This document shows, piece after piece, positions 33,463 to 43,429 of a stretch of 64,000 nt of DNA (the stretch's first letter is position 1; the number at the start of each line of letters is the position of its first letter). The notes under the pieces were generated by a model. It saw only the letters and a list, made by a program, of their open reading frames with translations. It searched no databases and was not told the origin of the DNA. This DNA is from Acrasis kona (lineage: Eukaryota > Heterolobosea > Eutetramitea > Acrasida > Acrasidae), in the NCBI GenBank assembly GCA_026419775.2, contig JAOPGA020001532.1:1-64000 (forward strand). The letters run 5' to 3'. The translations under genes were made by a program, and so were the position numbers.

Positions 33463-33502
33463 GTTAAATAAAGTTGACAATTACAAGAAATCTAAATTTT
33501 TA

Positions 33503-35420
33503 TTATAAATAATCTTGGTCTAGTTCGCTCAAATTAATCTTATCTAACATGCTCTCAATCTCTGACTTTTTTCCCAGTCTTTCTATCGGAACGAACTGAT
33601 TAGACCTAGCCTGAGTAAACGATGACATTTGTTGACCGTCCCCAACCACGGATGGTATGACCTGTCCAACGCCAGCTTTATTAAACCGATCCATCGATGT
33701 GCGCATCGCATCGATTTCTCTTTTCAAGGACGATATCTCAACCTCTTGTTCTTTATTCTTCTTCTTTAAACCATCAATCCTGTCCTTGGCTTCAACGTCT
33801 TTTTGATGTTCTCTCCTGGCCACAATCTCCATTTCTCTTTGTGAATGTCTCTCAAAGGATCGCAGTTTTTCGGAGGCTTGCGCAAGTAGAGTGTGGAACT
33901 TTGCACGTTGATGTTCTATGGATGCAATTTTTTGTTCGTAATCATGGACGAGTCTATTCACTTTTTCTTCACATTCCTTTTCAATTCTAATCATTTTATC
34001 ACTTTTTTCCTTATCAAAAACTAATTGCAATTTTTTATCTTCTGTTTGGATCTCTCTAAACCGCTGTATCTCAGCATTTATTTTTATTTCAAACATTTGT
34101 TTAATTTTCTTGGTTTCTTCTGCAATGAATCTTCTGTTCTCTTCATCTGAGGATTCTCTTTGTCTTGCCAAATAGTCTCTTTCCCTGGTCAACCGGTCAA
34201 CTTCATCTTGTAAATAATCAATTGTTCCCACGGGCACACTCTGCAATCCTTCGTTGTATACTTGTTCCGTATTGGTACCTATTGTCTTTGCCTTCTTTTT
34301 AATGTTTTGTCTTTCTTTGAGATCCCTCAGTAACTTGATCCTATTGCCTGCAAATGACATTCTTTTTTCATGTGCATCAAGTTTGTTGCAGCATTCGCCT
34401 AGGAAATCAGTTCCATAATCAATGTTGATTTTAAATCTTTGATTGTTAGAATGTTTTGAATCAAACAATGACTCACTCTTCTAGCATGGAACATATTTGT
34501 TTATACGCTGTTTGGTGTTGACTTAGTTGTGAATACATTTCACGATGTTTGTCGCTTGCTTCCTCTATTCTGTTTTTCGCAAATTGACTGGTAGAGTCTA
34601 GATACTCTACTGTGGCCTTGAGATTGTTTTCTTGTTGTTTCGAAATTTTTAACTCGTACTCAAGCCTATCGATGACTTTTTGACCTTGTTTGATCTAAGA
34701 AGTAAATTTCAGAAAAATTGATCAAAAAAACCTTTTCATTCAATTCTCTAACTGTTTGTGCATGCTCAAAATTAGCAGCAGTTTTTTGTACTAGTAGTTC
34801 GTATACTTTCTCACGCCACCTAAAAAGAGTGAGTTGGAATTCGGCTATACTAGTAAGTACTTTTTTATCAAATTAATTTGTAAGTTTACATCGTCACTGC
34901 CAACATTAGGGATGTTATCCATAGAGTTATCAATCTCTATTGTTTGAATTTGTATCACCTCCGTTAGTGCAGCAATTCTGTCGTTTAACTGCTTGTTGTT
35001 CTGTTTAAGTGTTTCTATTTCAACATTCGGCTTATCTTTTTGTGCGACCATCTTTGTTGTTGGACTTTGAGACCTTGCTTGAAGAAGTGCATAGTCATTT
35101 CTTGTTGGAGATGGGGTGTGCATTAGAACTTTCGTTTGGTTTTGAACGAAATCAGAACGTACAATGGGTGGTGGAGGTGATGGAAGAGTTTTTTCTGACT
35201 TCTCTCTTATTCTCTTCTCTTTGTTTTGTCTGTTGTCTTGTAGAAACTTTAGTATTAACTCCCCTTGTGGGACGGATATGATTGTGGATCGATGTGGAGA
35301 TGGTGAACGTGTGCCTGTGGTCCTGTCATTAAAAGTATACTCTTCATTGTCCCCGGGGATTGTTGGTAAGTGAGGTGCGATGTCTGTGTTGTATTGAGGG
35401 AACATAAGTGGTTCAACCAT
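33503..35420 (-). CDS. Coiled-coil protein of unknown function
   Basis: Four exons (34861-35420, 34732-34819, 34477-34694, 33503-34436) joined by introns of 41, 37 and 40 nt give 599 residues; start at ATG 35420 (MVEPLMFPQYN). Residues 1-150 are low-complexity with SPSPHRS and PSPPPPI. From about 150 to 520 there are heptad-rich helices (LKQNNKQLNDRIAALTEVI, EEKVNRLVHDYEQKIASIE). The C-terminus ends IESMLDKINLSELDQDYL. No motor or kinase domain is present. A cytoskeletal or centrosome/basal-body role is common for such proteins but is not shown here. Confidence 0.8.
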
Positions 35421-35513
35421 GTGTGAGAACTTTTTTACTCCCGCCAACCGCAATAAAAAGAACAGCAGAGAACATTAAAGATTTAATCAAGTTTTTATTT
35501 GCCAGAACTTCAC

Positions 35514-35897
35514 TTAAGCTCCGTGAACCTTAATTTGAGAAGCCTCTGCCAAACCTTCGTTGATCAAAAAGTCGCTAATGACCTGACGGCAGTCACCTGA
35601 AATCTTCAAAATAGCACCTTCATACTTGGGATCGTCATCAATGACGCTACCGTTAACGTGGAATTCCTTCTTCCAGGACTTAAGAATCTTCTTTAAGTCC
35701 AGTTTGTCGCTCAAACCTTCGACGATGGTAATACGCTTGCGTCCTGTTCTTTGTAGAACACGAAGATGGATTAAATTGGTCTGGATCGTTTCCTGTTCAT
35801 TTTCGACGTCCTTGAATGGATCTATTTAATAGTTAATATTAGGATAGGAGAGTCACTTACCGAAAGTTTGGAAGACAACGGTCGAGTTTTGGCTCAG
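35514..35897 (-). CDS. EIF1: Translation initiation factor eIF1 (SUI1), apparent CTG start
   Basis: Two exons (35861-35897, 35514-35821) with a 39-nt intron give 114 residues, the family length (human 113, yeast 108). FQTFDPFKD, HLRVLQRTGRKRITIVEG, LLK-like KKILKSWKKEFHVNGSV and GAILKISGDCRQVISDFL are the SUI1 signatures. It sits on the 40S subunit and enforces start-codon choice. No ATG precedes FQTFDPF in frame: the codons are TGA CTG AGC CAA AAC, so an in-frame stop lies directly before CTG. With CTG read as Met the N-terminus is MSQNSTVVFQTFDPF, which aligns in length with other eIF1. No upstream exon fits. Confidence 0.9.
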
Positions 35898-36191
35898 TCA
35901 CTTTTATCGGGCTTTGATTAGAGATTGTTTGTCTCTGAAGAGTGGTGGATTTTATCAAAAAATTGGTTGGCTCAAATCAAGGATTGACGTTGAAGTTGAG
36001 TAAGAATTTAACTCAGGTTACAATTGGTTGAACGATTTTCGTTCTGATCCCGCATGCCCTTTTTTAGAATATGTGTTACGGACCCCAACTGCTTATCTTA
36101 CGAGTGAGAAAAGAAGAGTTCATGTGCCCACAAACATTCTGAAAATCAAAAGCAACAAAAAATCTTAAACAGTAATTTTCAGCAACTTTAT
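35898..36191. other. Region between eIF1 and the WD40 gene
   Basis: About 290 bp upstream of eIF1 on its strand. It has one ATG (minus, near 36053) followed by a 15-codon frame that ends before eIF1, a possible upstream ORF if transcribed. No donor site compatible with splicing an ATG exon to eIF1 was found. Nothing else is visible. Confidence 0.4.
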
Positions 36192-38182
36192 TTACAGCCA
36201 GAATCGCATCGTTCCATCTTCGCTACCACTACATGATTTATGATTTACAATTGATAGATTTATACTTACGATATTATCTTGTCCTCCAATACTAGCACTG
36301 TTGTGACATCTCTACGATGACCGGAAAGTACTTTAATGCATTCTCCTCTTGCTGCACTCCAAACTCTTAATTTACCGTCTTTGGAGCCACTGATAAAGTA
36401 GTCGTCATCCATTACCGATATATCATAAATCCATCCCATGTCCCTTCCATAAATACGAATCTATAATGGATGAGAAAACGTAACAATTTCACAAACCTGT
36501 TTTCCTGTTTCAATGTCCCAAGTACGAATTGTTCCATCATCTCCACCTGATATAATAGTTCTTTCGTTCAAAATGTCGAGAGATCTAACCCAATCATTGT
36601 GTCCTAGCATTGTGATGCAGCATTCTCCGCTGTCAACATTCCAAACGCGAATGGTTGCATCGTTACTGCCGCTGACCAGTCTTCCGTTAGGTAGGAATTG
36701 AATGGTGTTGACATCTAATGTGTGACCGGTAAGAGACCTTATTAATCTTCCTCCTTTCTTTTTGATGTTGTAAATGTTGATCACAGGTATGCTTCGATGT
36801 GCGACAACCGCGTATTGTCTTTCATCTCCAAAAATAAGTATTTGTTTGTGTGTTGAGCTTCTGATGTCTGCACTAGTGTTGATTGTATTTATGCACTCTG
36901 AATCTTCCCAATTGTATAGCTTGAGATTACTACAAGCGATTAGTACAGTAAACCGTTCATAACTTACTTTGACCCATAGAATCCAAATAGAATGGTATCT
37001 TCATCAACAAGTGTCAGTCCGACCACATCACTTTCGGTCACAGTAATTGTTTTGAATAGCGACCCGCGTATTGAATCCCAGAAGTGAATGTGGCAGTGGT
37101 CGTGGGATGTTGCGATTATATCGTCAGTAATTCTTATCATGGAGTTGATCTGCAAAAGTTATATTAAAACATTCAAAACTGAAAATTACCTTTGAAGACT
37201 TGAAATCTAAAGTTAACTTGCTACGATCAGGAATCTTGTCTTCTTTTAGGACTCTATCTCGTTGCAGTATCAAACCGCTATAATCATGGTATTCATCTGT
37301 CATTTTTTCTACAATACCCTTACACGACAATTTAAACTCCCTCATGAGATCCTTCATTAACAAAACTTCTTCATCCCTCCTGTCGGCAATTCCCTCAAGT
37401 TCCTTTCTCAGATCGTGTTGTTGCTCGTCAACCTTTTCCAAGGAAGTGATTATTTGTTGAATGAGCCGTTCGGAAATAGATGAGGACAGTGCAGAGGGCC
37501 TGTTGTCGAATTGTTGGGAAACAATGTTTCTTCCTTCTACTGAAAGTCGCAACGATCCAATCTCATATCTTACTGACTCATTTGCACGTGCGATATTGTC
37601 TGAGAGTTTGTTAACTGTTTGCAAAAGCGAGTCAACCGCTCTGTTTTCTCTCGGGGATGCTTGAATAGATGTGGAGGTGGAAGTTGAAATTGCAGTTTTG
37701 TCTTCCCTCATTACAGACCTAAAACATTCTACCAACTTGTCATAATTGATGGTTGGTTGTAATTTAGACACCTCTGTATTGAGTTTGTTTAGTTCTTGTG
37801 CGATGTTTGTAACCGCTCGTTCAAGTGAATCTAGCCTACCAGATACCTGCAATGATAAAGGGGTTTTCGTAACATCCTCGTACAACATCATTTTGAAATC
37901 ACTTCCAAGCTGAGGTGCGAATACTCTAAACACCAAACACTTTTGATCGGCAACTGACTCCAAAGAACAAGTGCAGTTCGAATCTCTGTTCGAAAGTGCA
38001 TTTTTTATCAGCGCCAACAGTGGTACTTTTTCGGTACTATGAAATACGTCCAAAAGTTGATATGTACATCCATTATCCACACTAGTAGCAAACAATTGAA
38101 CCGTATCATCGTTCTTCAAACTAGCATTAATATGGTATGGATTACCCTTTGTATCCACCGTTTGAGCACTCGTCAGTGCCAT
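36192..38182 (-). CDS. Coiled-coil and WD40-repeat protein
   Basis: Five exons (37190-38182, 36968-37149, 36497-36929, 36270-36460, 36192-36228) with introns of 40, 38, 36 and 41 nt give 611 residues. Residues 1-110 form a beta-rich globular part, and 115-320 are helical (SLERAVTNIAQELNKLNTEV; EKVDEQQHDLRKELEGIAD). From 335 to the end lie six or seven WD40 repeats (HFWDS, RLVSGSNDATIRVWNVDSG, TIISGGDDGTIRTWDIETG, YFISGSKDGKLRVWSA, SGSEDGTMRFWL). The last exon encodes only 12 residues yet completes the final blade, which supports the splice model. Likely scaffold; no known orthologue recognised. Confidence 0.85.
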
Positions 38183-38231
38183 GTCTCTTTTTACAAATAA
38201 AACAAATCAAATGTCACTTTCATTACAAAAA

Positions 38232-40418
38232 TTAATTATTTTTATTTTTCATCATGGCTTGCTTCCACATGTGTGCACGATTCAAAATCTCGAAATTCGA
38301 TTTTTGTGTATTCTTTTCATCAGGAAATACGTAATCAATATACTCCTCCTTTCCAGCAGTAGCAGTCCCATCAGGTGCCATAATCCTCCTAACCTTTCTA
38401 ATTTTATCGGGCAATAATGCCTTGACATTTGAAATGGTTTCCTGATCCGATTTCGCAATTTGATTTTCGAATTCAAACCACTCGTCCAACAACTGCGATC
38501 GTTGTTCCTTCAAATCACGTAGCGCTTGGTCGTCGTCGACTCCATCTTGTTGCATCACCGCATCGCCTTCGAGCGTTCCTTTGGCGGTCGTATTTTGTTT
38601 GTAATGGTCGTGAGCTCTTTTATATACAGCGCGCGCCAATTCCGTATTCTTGGCAATCGAGTGCTCGAACTGAGCGTAGCTACTCCACACCTTTACGTGC
38701 TGTGTCTTGGATAATAACAAATCATACAATTTCCTGGCCCCATCTAAATTCGAATGCGAAATTTCAAAATCGATAAAGCTCTTCCAAATCAATTCCGGCA
38801 TGTCCATGACGGGCTGTTGAATCGCCAATTCGAATACGCTCCTAGCACGTTGCGTCTCGTTCAATTTGGATTCCAATTCGGCAAACGTCCTCCATGCAAT
38901 TGCATTCGAAGGATCACATTCCAATTGTTTTTCGAACAATGTCCTGGCGCGATCTACATTGCCCAACATGATTTCCATTCGAATGTACTCCCTGAATATT
39001 TTTGTTTTTTTGGCACACATGCCCAATGCATTTCCAAAGATTTTTCTGGCGCTCGTCAAATTCTTCATTCTCATTTCGAATCGACATGCCAAGATCCAAA
39101 TTTTGGAAAATGAGAATTTGGAATGGGGAATCACTTCCAAACAAGCCTTATATACTTGTCTAGTTCTTTCGTAATCCTTCGCGGTTAATTCTTCGAAGAG
39201 AGCGTAATGAATCCACAAGTAAATGTACCTTCGATATAATCTCTTTTCGCATAACGGCGGCACTTGAGCAATCGCTCTTTCGAATACCTCTCTCACTCTG
39301 GTGAAATCTTTCAAATCTTGTTGCTCTAATTGAGCATAACTAAAGTAAACGTCATAATTGTAGGGATTGTTCTTGATTTCTTGTTCGTATTCGAATCGTT
39401 TCTTTCCTAGGACGACCTGTTCGATTCCTTCCTTATCTCCGAATTGTTTTTCGAATGCCATGAGCGATGCGTATACTTGCGAAGCGAATTGTTTGGGAAT
39501 GTGATCCAGTGCGTATTTGTAAATGATGCGGGCTCTCTCAATCTCTCTTTGTGATTCTTCGAATTTTGCGAATTTGACGTATAGGTCTTGTGCCTCTTCT
39601 CCGAAATGTGTGGCTTCGTCTTGTCCGAATAAATCATCGATGGCGTCGGTGTAGACTTGTCTGGCTCCTTCAATGTTTCCTTGCGATTGTTCGAATTCTG
39701 CAAAGTACACCCAACTATTGACGCTGGGGTGTACTTTGATGAATCTTCTCAAAATGTTGCGGGCATTGTCGTATTCTTGGTAGCGAAGTTCGAACTTAAT
39801 GTAACTCTTGTAAGCCTTTTCGTCTGGTTGCCATTCCATCCATCTCTCGAAAATGTTACGGGCATTTTGGGTACTTCCCATCAATTCTTCCATGTGTGCA
39901 TACTTGTACCATAACTGATCGATGCGAGGTAGAAAAGAAACCGCACGGTCCCATACGTTACGTGCGTGATTGATGAATTTATTACGCATTTCGGTCTCTG
40001 CAAACCGCAGCCATAGGTTTACATTTCTATAGTCTACATCGAGACCTCTTTCATATATGCTCCTAACACGGTCGAATTGTTTTTGTGATTCTTCCCACTG
40101 CGCGTATTTGACGTAGTGGGCCATGTTGAATTTACTTCTGCGTATCGCATCCTCAAAAGTCTTTCTTTGACGCCCTCTGTAGTCCTCCAACTCCTCCAGA
40201 TCAGCGATTTCTTGCTCTGGTGGTTTTATATTATCAGTGTCTTGACGATCGATTGCCTCTCTGAGGATTTGTTCTGCTGTGATTTGTGCTTGTGCGGGCT
40301 GTTTGCTTTTGACTCTGCTGGTACCACTTGGTCTCCCTGGTTGTCTAGTGGAAGCATTTGCTTTCTCGCTCTGTTGAGCCAGCCTCTCAAAGTTTATGGG
40401 TTGTGGCTTGCCAGACAT
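38232..40418 (-). CDS. CRNKL1: Crooked-neck/Clf1/Syf3 splicing factor
   Basis: Single exon, 728 residues made almost wholly of HAT (half-a-TPR) repeats from about residue 75. Examples are MAHYVKYAQWEESQKQFDRV, NLWLRFAETEMRNKFINHAR and LWYKYAHMEELMGSTQNARN. It is a core member of the Prp19/NineTeen complex needed to form the active spliceosome. A short basic N-terminal part (RPSGTSRVKSKQPAQAQIT) and the pattern DYRGRQRKTFEDAIR are typical of the family. Introns are plentiful in neighbouring genes but this one has none. Its start is 44 bp from the start of the divergent BTB gene. Confidence 0.93.
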   Translation of the reverse strand: MSGKPQPINFERLAQQSEKANASTRQPGRPSGTSRVKSKQPAQAQITAEQILREAIDRQDTDNIKPPEQEIADLEELEDYRGRQRKTFEDAIRRSKFNMAHYVKYAQWEESQKQFDRVRSIYERGLDVDYRNVNLWLRFAETEMRNKFINHARNVWDRAVSFLPRIDQLWYKYAHMEELMGSTQNARNIFERWMEWQPDEKAYKSYIKFELRYQEYDNARNILRRFIKVHPSVNSWVYFAEFEQSQGNIEGARQVYTDAIDDLFGQDEATHFGEEAQDLYVKFAKFEESQREIERARIIYKYALDHIPKQFASQVYASLMAFEKQFGDKEGIEQVVLGKKRFEYEQEIKNNPYNYDVYFSYAQLEQQDLKDFTRVREVFERAIAQVPPLCEKRLYRRYIYLWIHYALFEELTAKDYERTRQVYKACLEVIPHSKFSFSKIWILACRFEMRMKNLTSARKIFGNALGMCAKKTKIFREYIRMEIMLGNVDRARTLFEKQLECDPSNAIAWRTFAELESKLNETQRARSVFELAIQQPVMDMPELIWKSFIDFEISHSNLDGARKLYDLLLSKTQHVKVWSSYAQFEHSIAKNTELARAVYKRAHDHYKQNTTAKGTLEGDAVMQQDGVDDDQALRDLKEQRSQLLDEWFEFENQIAKSDQETISNVKALLPDKIRKVRRIMAPDGTATAGKEEYIDYVFPDEKNTQKSNFEILNRAHMWKQAMMKNKNN

Positions 40419-40462
40419 TGCTTTTTTTAATTGAAGCCAACTTCGATGTATAGGTTACAACC
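40419..40462. promoter_or_regulatory. 44-bp shared region between divergent start codons
   Basis: The ATG of CRNKL1 (minus, 40418) and of the BTB protein (plus, 40463) are separated by 44 bp. Both transcripts must have very short leaders or overlap, and the promoter is necessarily shared or lies within coding sequence. The sequence has a plus-strand TATAGG at about 40449 but no obvious TATA box with correct spacing for both genes. Confidence 0.6.
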
Positions 40463-43132
40463 ATGGATCGACACTTTTCTGGGTGGTTGTACACTCGTAA
40501 TGGATGGCAGAACGCTGCCGATGTCGAATTAGACATTAGTCTATCTATATTTGCTGATACCGCAACGGTACCAAGTTCCGTCATACAGCAGGATCTACCT
40601 GTTGAATATCAATTCAAAAATACGTTATTACTCGAGGAAGGTTTACAACTATTGGCCGAGAGGCATGATATATTGAACGAAGCTTGTGACATTTTAAATT
40701 ACATAAAGAGCAAAAAGACTGCTATAAGCTCGGATATGTATAACGAGACAATCATTCCCAAAATAGGTTCGTTCGATACCGATGACATGGCAAGAACTCT
40801 TTCGGATGGTTCTCAGTCCGAAGACGACATTGAAGATTTTAATGATAATGACTCATCTTATGATAGTTTCGTAGTGTCTGATGGATTTTATTTTAATGAA
40901 AACCCAATCATGGAACTCGACGACTTTGACGACAGCTTGTACCGCGATAACATAATCGACTTTGCACTTTCCGAAAACAGATTCACATCCATGATTCAAC
41001 TCATCGCTCAAAGCATCTGCAAAATACAATTAATCTCCGACCACAAACAAATCAACATTTCCGACATTAATTTGGAATCGTACAAAAATGAACAATTACA
41101 TTTGAACGGAATCACGCTCGAAGACAAGAATTTCACATGCGATTTGAAAACTGGTCTTGTTTACAGAGTAATTGATTCCAAAATTCAATCCGACGTTCAT
41201 AACGTGGAACAACAAGATGACATCATTTTCGTCAGTTCGTCCACTGCAGCTAATCACCTTTACATCCTCAAAAGAATGAACATGGCCATGAAGAAAATAA
41301 TCGACACTCAACATCCAAGATCTCTCGATTATTGGATCAAAATCATACCCAGACACATCCTGAACAACATGATGAAACATGATGAAGAGTTTTTAAAGGA
41401 GATACAGAGGAGCGCAGATGATTTGATTGATGATGGATGTCGTAGTTTCTTAGAAGATGATACCATTTGTTATGACCCTGACGATGATTTTTGTTTTCCA
41501 GAGCATTCCAAACAATTACTCGAACGACAACAAGTATTATATAAGGATCAGTATCTACTGGAGGAGAAGGATGATGAAGAGCCTTCGAAACCAGTCGAAT
41601 GCATTCGTTCGATGGATTTTGTTAATCATTGGTTAACTATAAAACAAGATCAAAGCACGGTTCCTTTATCTCTCGTTGAAAAAGAGGATATAATGGATGA
41701 TTTGGATCCCTGTGATGATTCTTCGATTGTATGTGATATTTTAAGAGTGATGAGGAGATCTGGAGTCATGGAACAGAGTAACCAATCTATTGTTCATTCC
41801 CTACATCAATTAAGAGTGTTCTTAGATGATGTGATCAAACAATCTGATTTATTACGTACTGGTGATGAAATTACGGAAAACGATGTTAAACAAGTGTTAA
41901 AAGCAAGGAAGCAAGTGTTGTATGGATTGCCCCGTGCGTCGACAACATTAGAAGGTGAAGAGGAGATGAATGCTGATTTGATTATACAAGATGGCGATGA
42001 TGAAGATAGTGATGGTGCACAAGAATCAATGATAGATAGGCCTATGGAAGAGGACGAGGAAATGGACTCTGATACTGACTACAAATTACCAGATGAATCT
42101 GACGATGATTTCTCGTATGGTAGTGACTACTCTACATCAGAAGGTAGCGATGAGCAAGAGGTGTTTGATATCGATTCTTCTCTTTTATATATCTCTGACT
42201 CAATTCCTGAGGATCTGGGTACGGATTTGAAGTGTATACCTGCCCTAGATGGCTTTGTAATTGCTTACGTACCTATTTTGAAAAAATTAACCATTCAATT
42301 GGATCATTCATCTGTTGATTTTGATTGTGATGAAGTTGTGCAAGAAATTATTGATGATTACAATGATTGTAATGAAAAATTGCAGCCATTAAAAATAAAG
42401 GATTTGAGTGAAGTGCGCTTGGATGAAAGCGATACAACTGATTCTGTCATCAAAGCATATGGTCACTATTGGAGAGTTCATAAGCGTTTGCTATGTGCTA
42501 AAAGTGGCTTCTTTAATGCCATGAATTCTTTCCATGGTAATGACGATGAGGAGTTTGATGCTGATTCCTTGTTTGATCAATCTCTTTTGCCTTGTTTTGA
42601 ATTGTGTCTTTATTATATATATGATGGAGTTCTAGATGATGAACATTTAGATGTCCATCAGGTCATGTCAGTGCTGTTCCTAGCAAAACTTTTATTGATT
42701 GATGACTTAATAAAAGATTGTTACGGGTCCATTGCTGAGTGCCTTATTCAAGATGAAACAGACACGGGTATTGAGGTGTTATTTGATCCTGTTTTTGATC
42801 TTGATTGTAACTTGCCGGTTGCTGAGAACATTGTTAGTTTGAATCGAGGTTTGATTGATGGAATGCCAGACATGTACAGACTTTATTTTGAATGTGTCAT
42901 GCGGGAAACGAAAATTGATAATGTGGCTGATAAAATTGCTTATGTCATGGATGAGATTAGACTTGAACGACTGGAAGGCGCTTTTCTGAAGAGACTAAAT
43001 CATTTGAAAGAGAGTTATGTTTTATATGCCGCTGATCATTTCTTTGAGATTGACATTTTGAACCAATCTGTAAAGGACTTGTTGTTAAAGAAGCTTGAAG
43101 AATACAGGGGTGGTCAGCGAGTAATTATGTGA
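40463..43132 (+). CDS. Large acidic protein with a degenerate BTB/POZ domain
   Basis: Single exon, 889 residues. Long Asp/Glu-rich stretches are seen (DDSSYDSFVVSD, EEDEEMDSDTDYKLPDESDD). Residues about 640-780 resemble a BTB/POZ fold: IKAYGHYWRVHKRLLCAKSGFFNAM (usual: HKxVLAARSxYF), then FELCLYYIYDGVLD and VMSVLFLAKLLLIDDLIKDC, matching the helix pair after the BTB core. No Kelch, ankyrin or MATH partner is present. BTB proteins often serve as cullin-3 adaptors or dimerisation modules; here that is inference. Confidence 0.7.
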   Translation: MDRHFSGWLYTRNGWQNAADVELDISLSIFADTATVPSSVIQQDLPVEYQFKNTLLLEEGLQLLAERHDILNEACDILNYIKSKKTAISSDMYNETIIPKIGSFDTDDMARTLSDGSQSEDDIEDFNDNDSSYDSFVVSDGFYFNENPIMELDDFDDSLYRDNIIDFALSENRFTSMIQLIAQSICKIQLISDHKQINISDINLESYKNEQLHLNGITLEDKNFTCDLKTGLVYRVIDSKIQSDVHNVEQQDDIIFVSSSTAANHLYILKRMNMAMKKIIDTQHPRSLDYWIKIIPRHILNNMMKHDEEFLKEIQRSADDLIDDGCRSFLEDDTICYDPDDDFCFPEHSKQLLERQQVLYKDQYLLEEKDDEEPSKPVECIRSMDFVNHWLTIKQDQSTVPLSLVEKEDIMDDLDPCDDSSIVCDILRVMRRSGVMEQSNQSIVHSLHQLRVFLDDVIKQSDLLRTGDEITENDVKQVLKARKQVLYGLPRASTTLEGEEEMNADLIIQDGDDEDSDGAQESMIDRPMEEDEEMDSDTDYKLPDESDDDFSYGSDYSTSEGSDEQEVFDIDSSLLYISDSIPEDLGTDLKCIPALDGFVIAYVPILKKLTIQLDHSSVDFDCDEVVQEIIDDYNDCNEKLQPLKIKDLSEVRLDESDTTDSVIKAYGHYWRVHKRLLCAKSGFFNAMNSFHGNDDEEFDADSLFDQSLLPCFELCLYYIYDGVLDDEHLDVHQVMSVLFLAKLLLIDDLIKDCYGSIAECLIQDETDTGIEVLFDPVFDLDCNLPVAENIVSLNRGLIDGMPDMYRLYFECVMRETKIDNVADKIAYVMDEIRLERLEGAFLKRLNHLKESYVLYAADHFFEIDILNQSVKDLLLKKLEEYRGGQRVIM

Positions 43133-43259
43133 AAGACCACCAGAAGAATACAATAAATAAAGGATTTGTTCCCACACAGAAAAGCTACTTTACTGATCAT
43201 GATAGCACGAAGAGAAAGCGCTAGATAATGCAAAAAATAAGAATAAGCTTTTCAAAAGT

Positions 43260-43340
43260 ACCTCCACTGGGGATCGAACCCAGGATCTCCGGCTCCGTAG
43301 GCCGACGCCTTGTAATGGTAATCCATTGGGCCATAGAGGC
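43260..43340 (-). tRNA. tRNA-Arg(ACG) with a ~10-nt D-loop insertion
   Basis: Read on the minus strand: acceptor GCCTCTA against TGGAGGT (seven pairs with two wobbles), T-arm CTGGG/CCCAG perfect, and anticodon loop CTACGGA with ACG at plus 43296-43298 on a 5-bp stem. The D-stem GCCC/AGGC has the loop AATGGATTACCATTACA, about ten bases longer than in other eukaryotic tRNA-Arg. CCATT in the extra part can pair with AATGG in box A. Box B GGTTCGATCCC is intact. A T4 run follows the gene at 43254-43257. Position 34 A would be inosine. Confidence 0.85.
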
Positions 43341-43429
43341 GTTATGTTAGTCTTTAGAATAATATATCTGTAGATAATAATATATATAAAAACGGATAAA
43401 AAGAATTATTACAATCTTTTAATAATAAT

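Noticed and set aside
36030..36056. ATG at about 36053 (minus) as the true eIF1 start exon
   Set aside because: The frame ends at a TAA and the only donor (GTAACC) leaves the wrong phase for the eIF1 exon.
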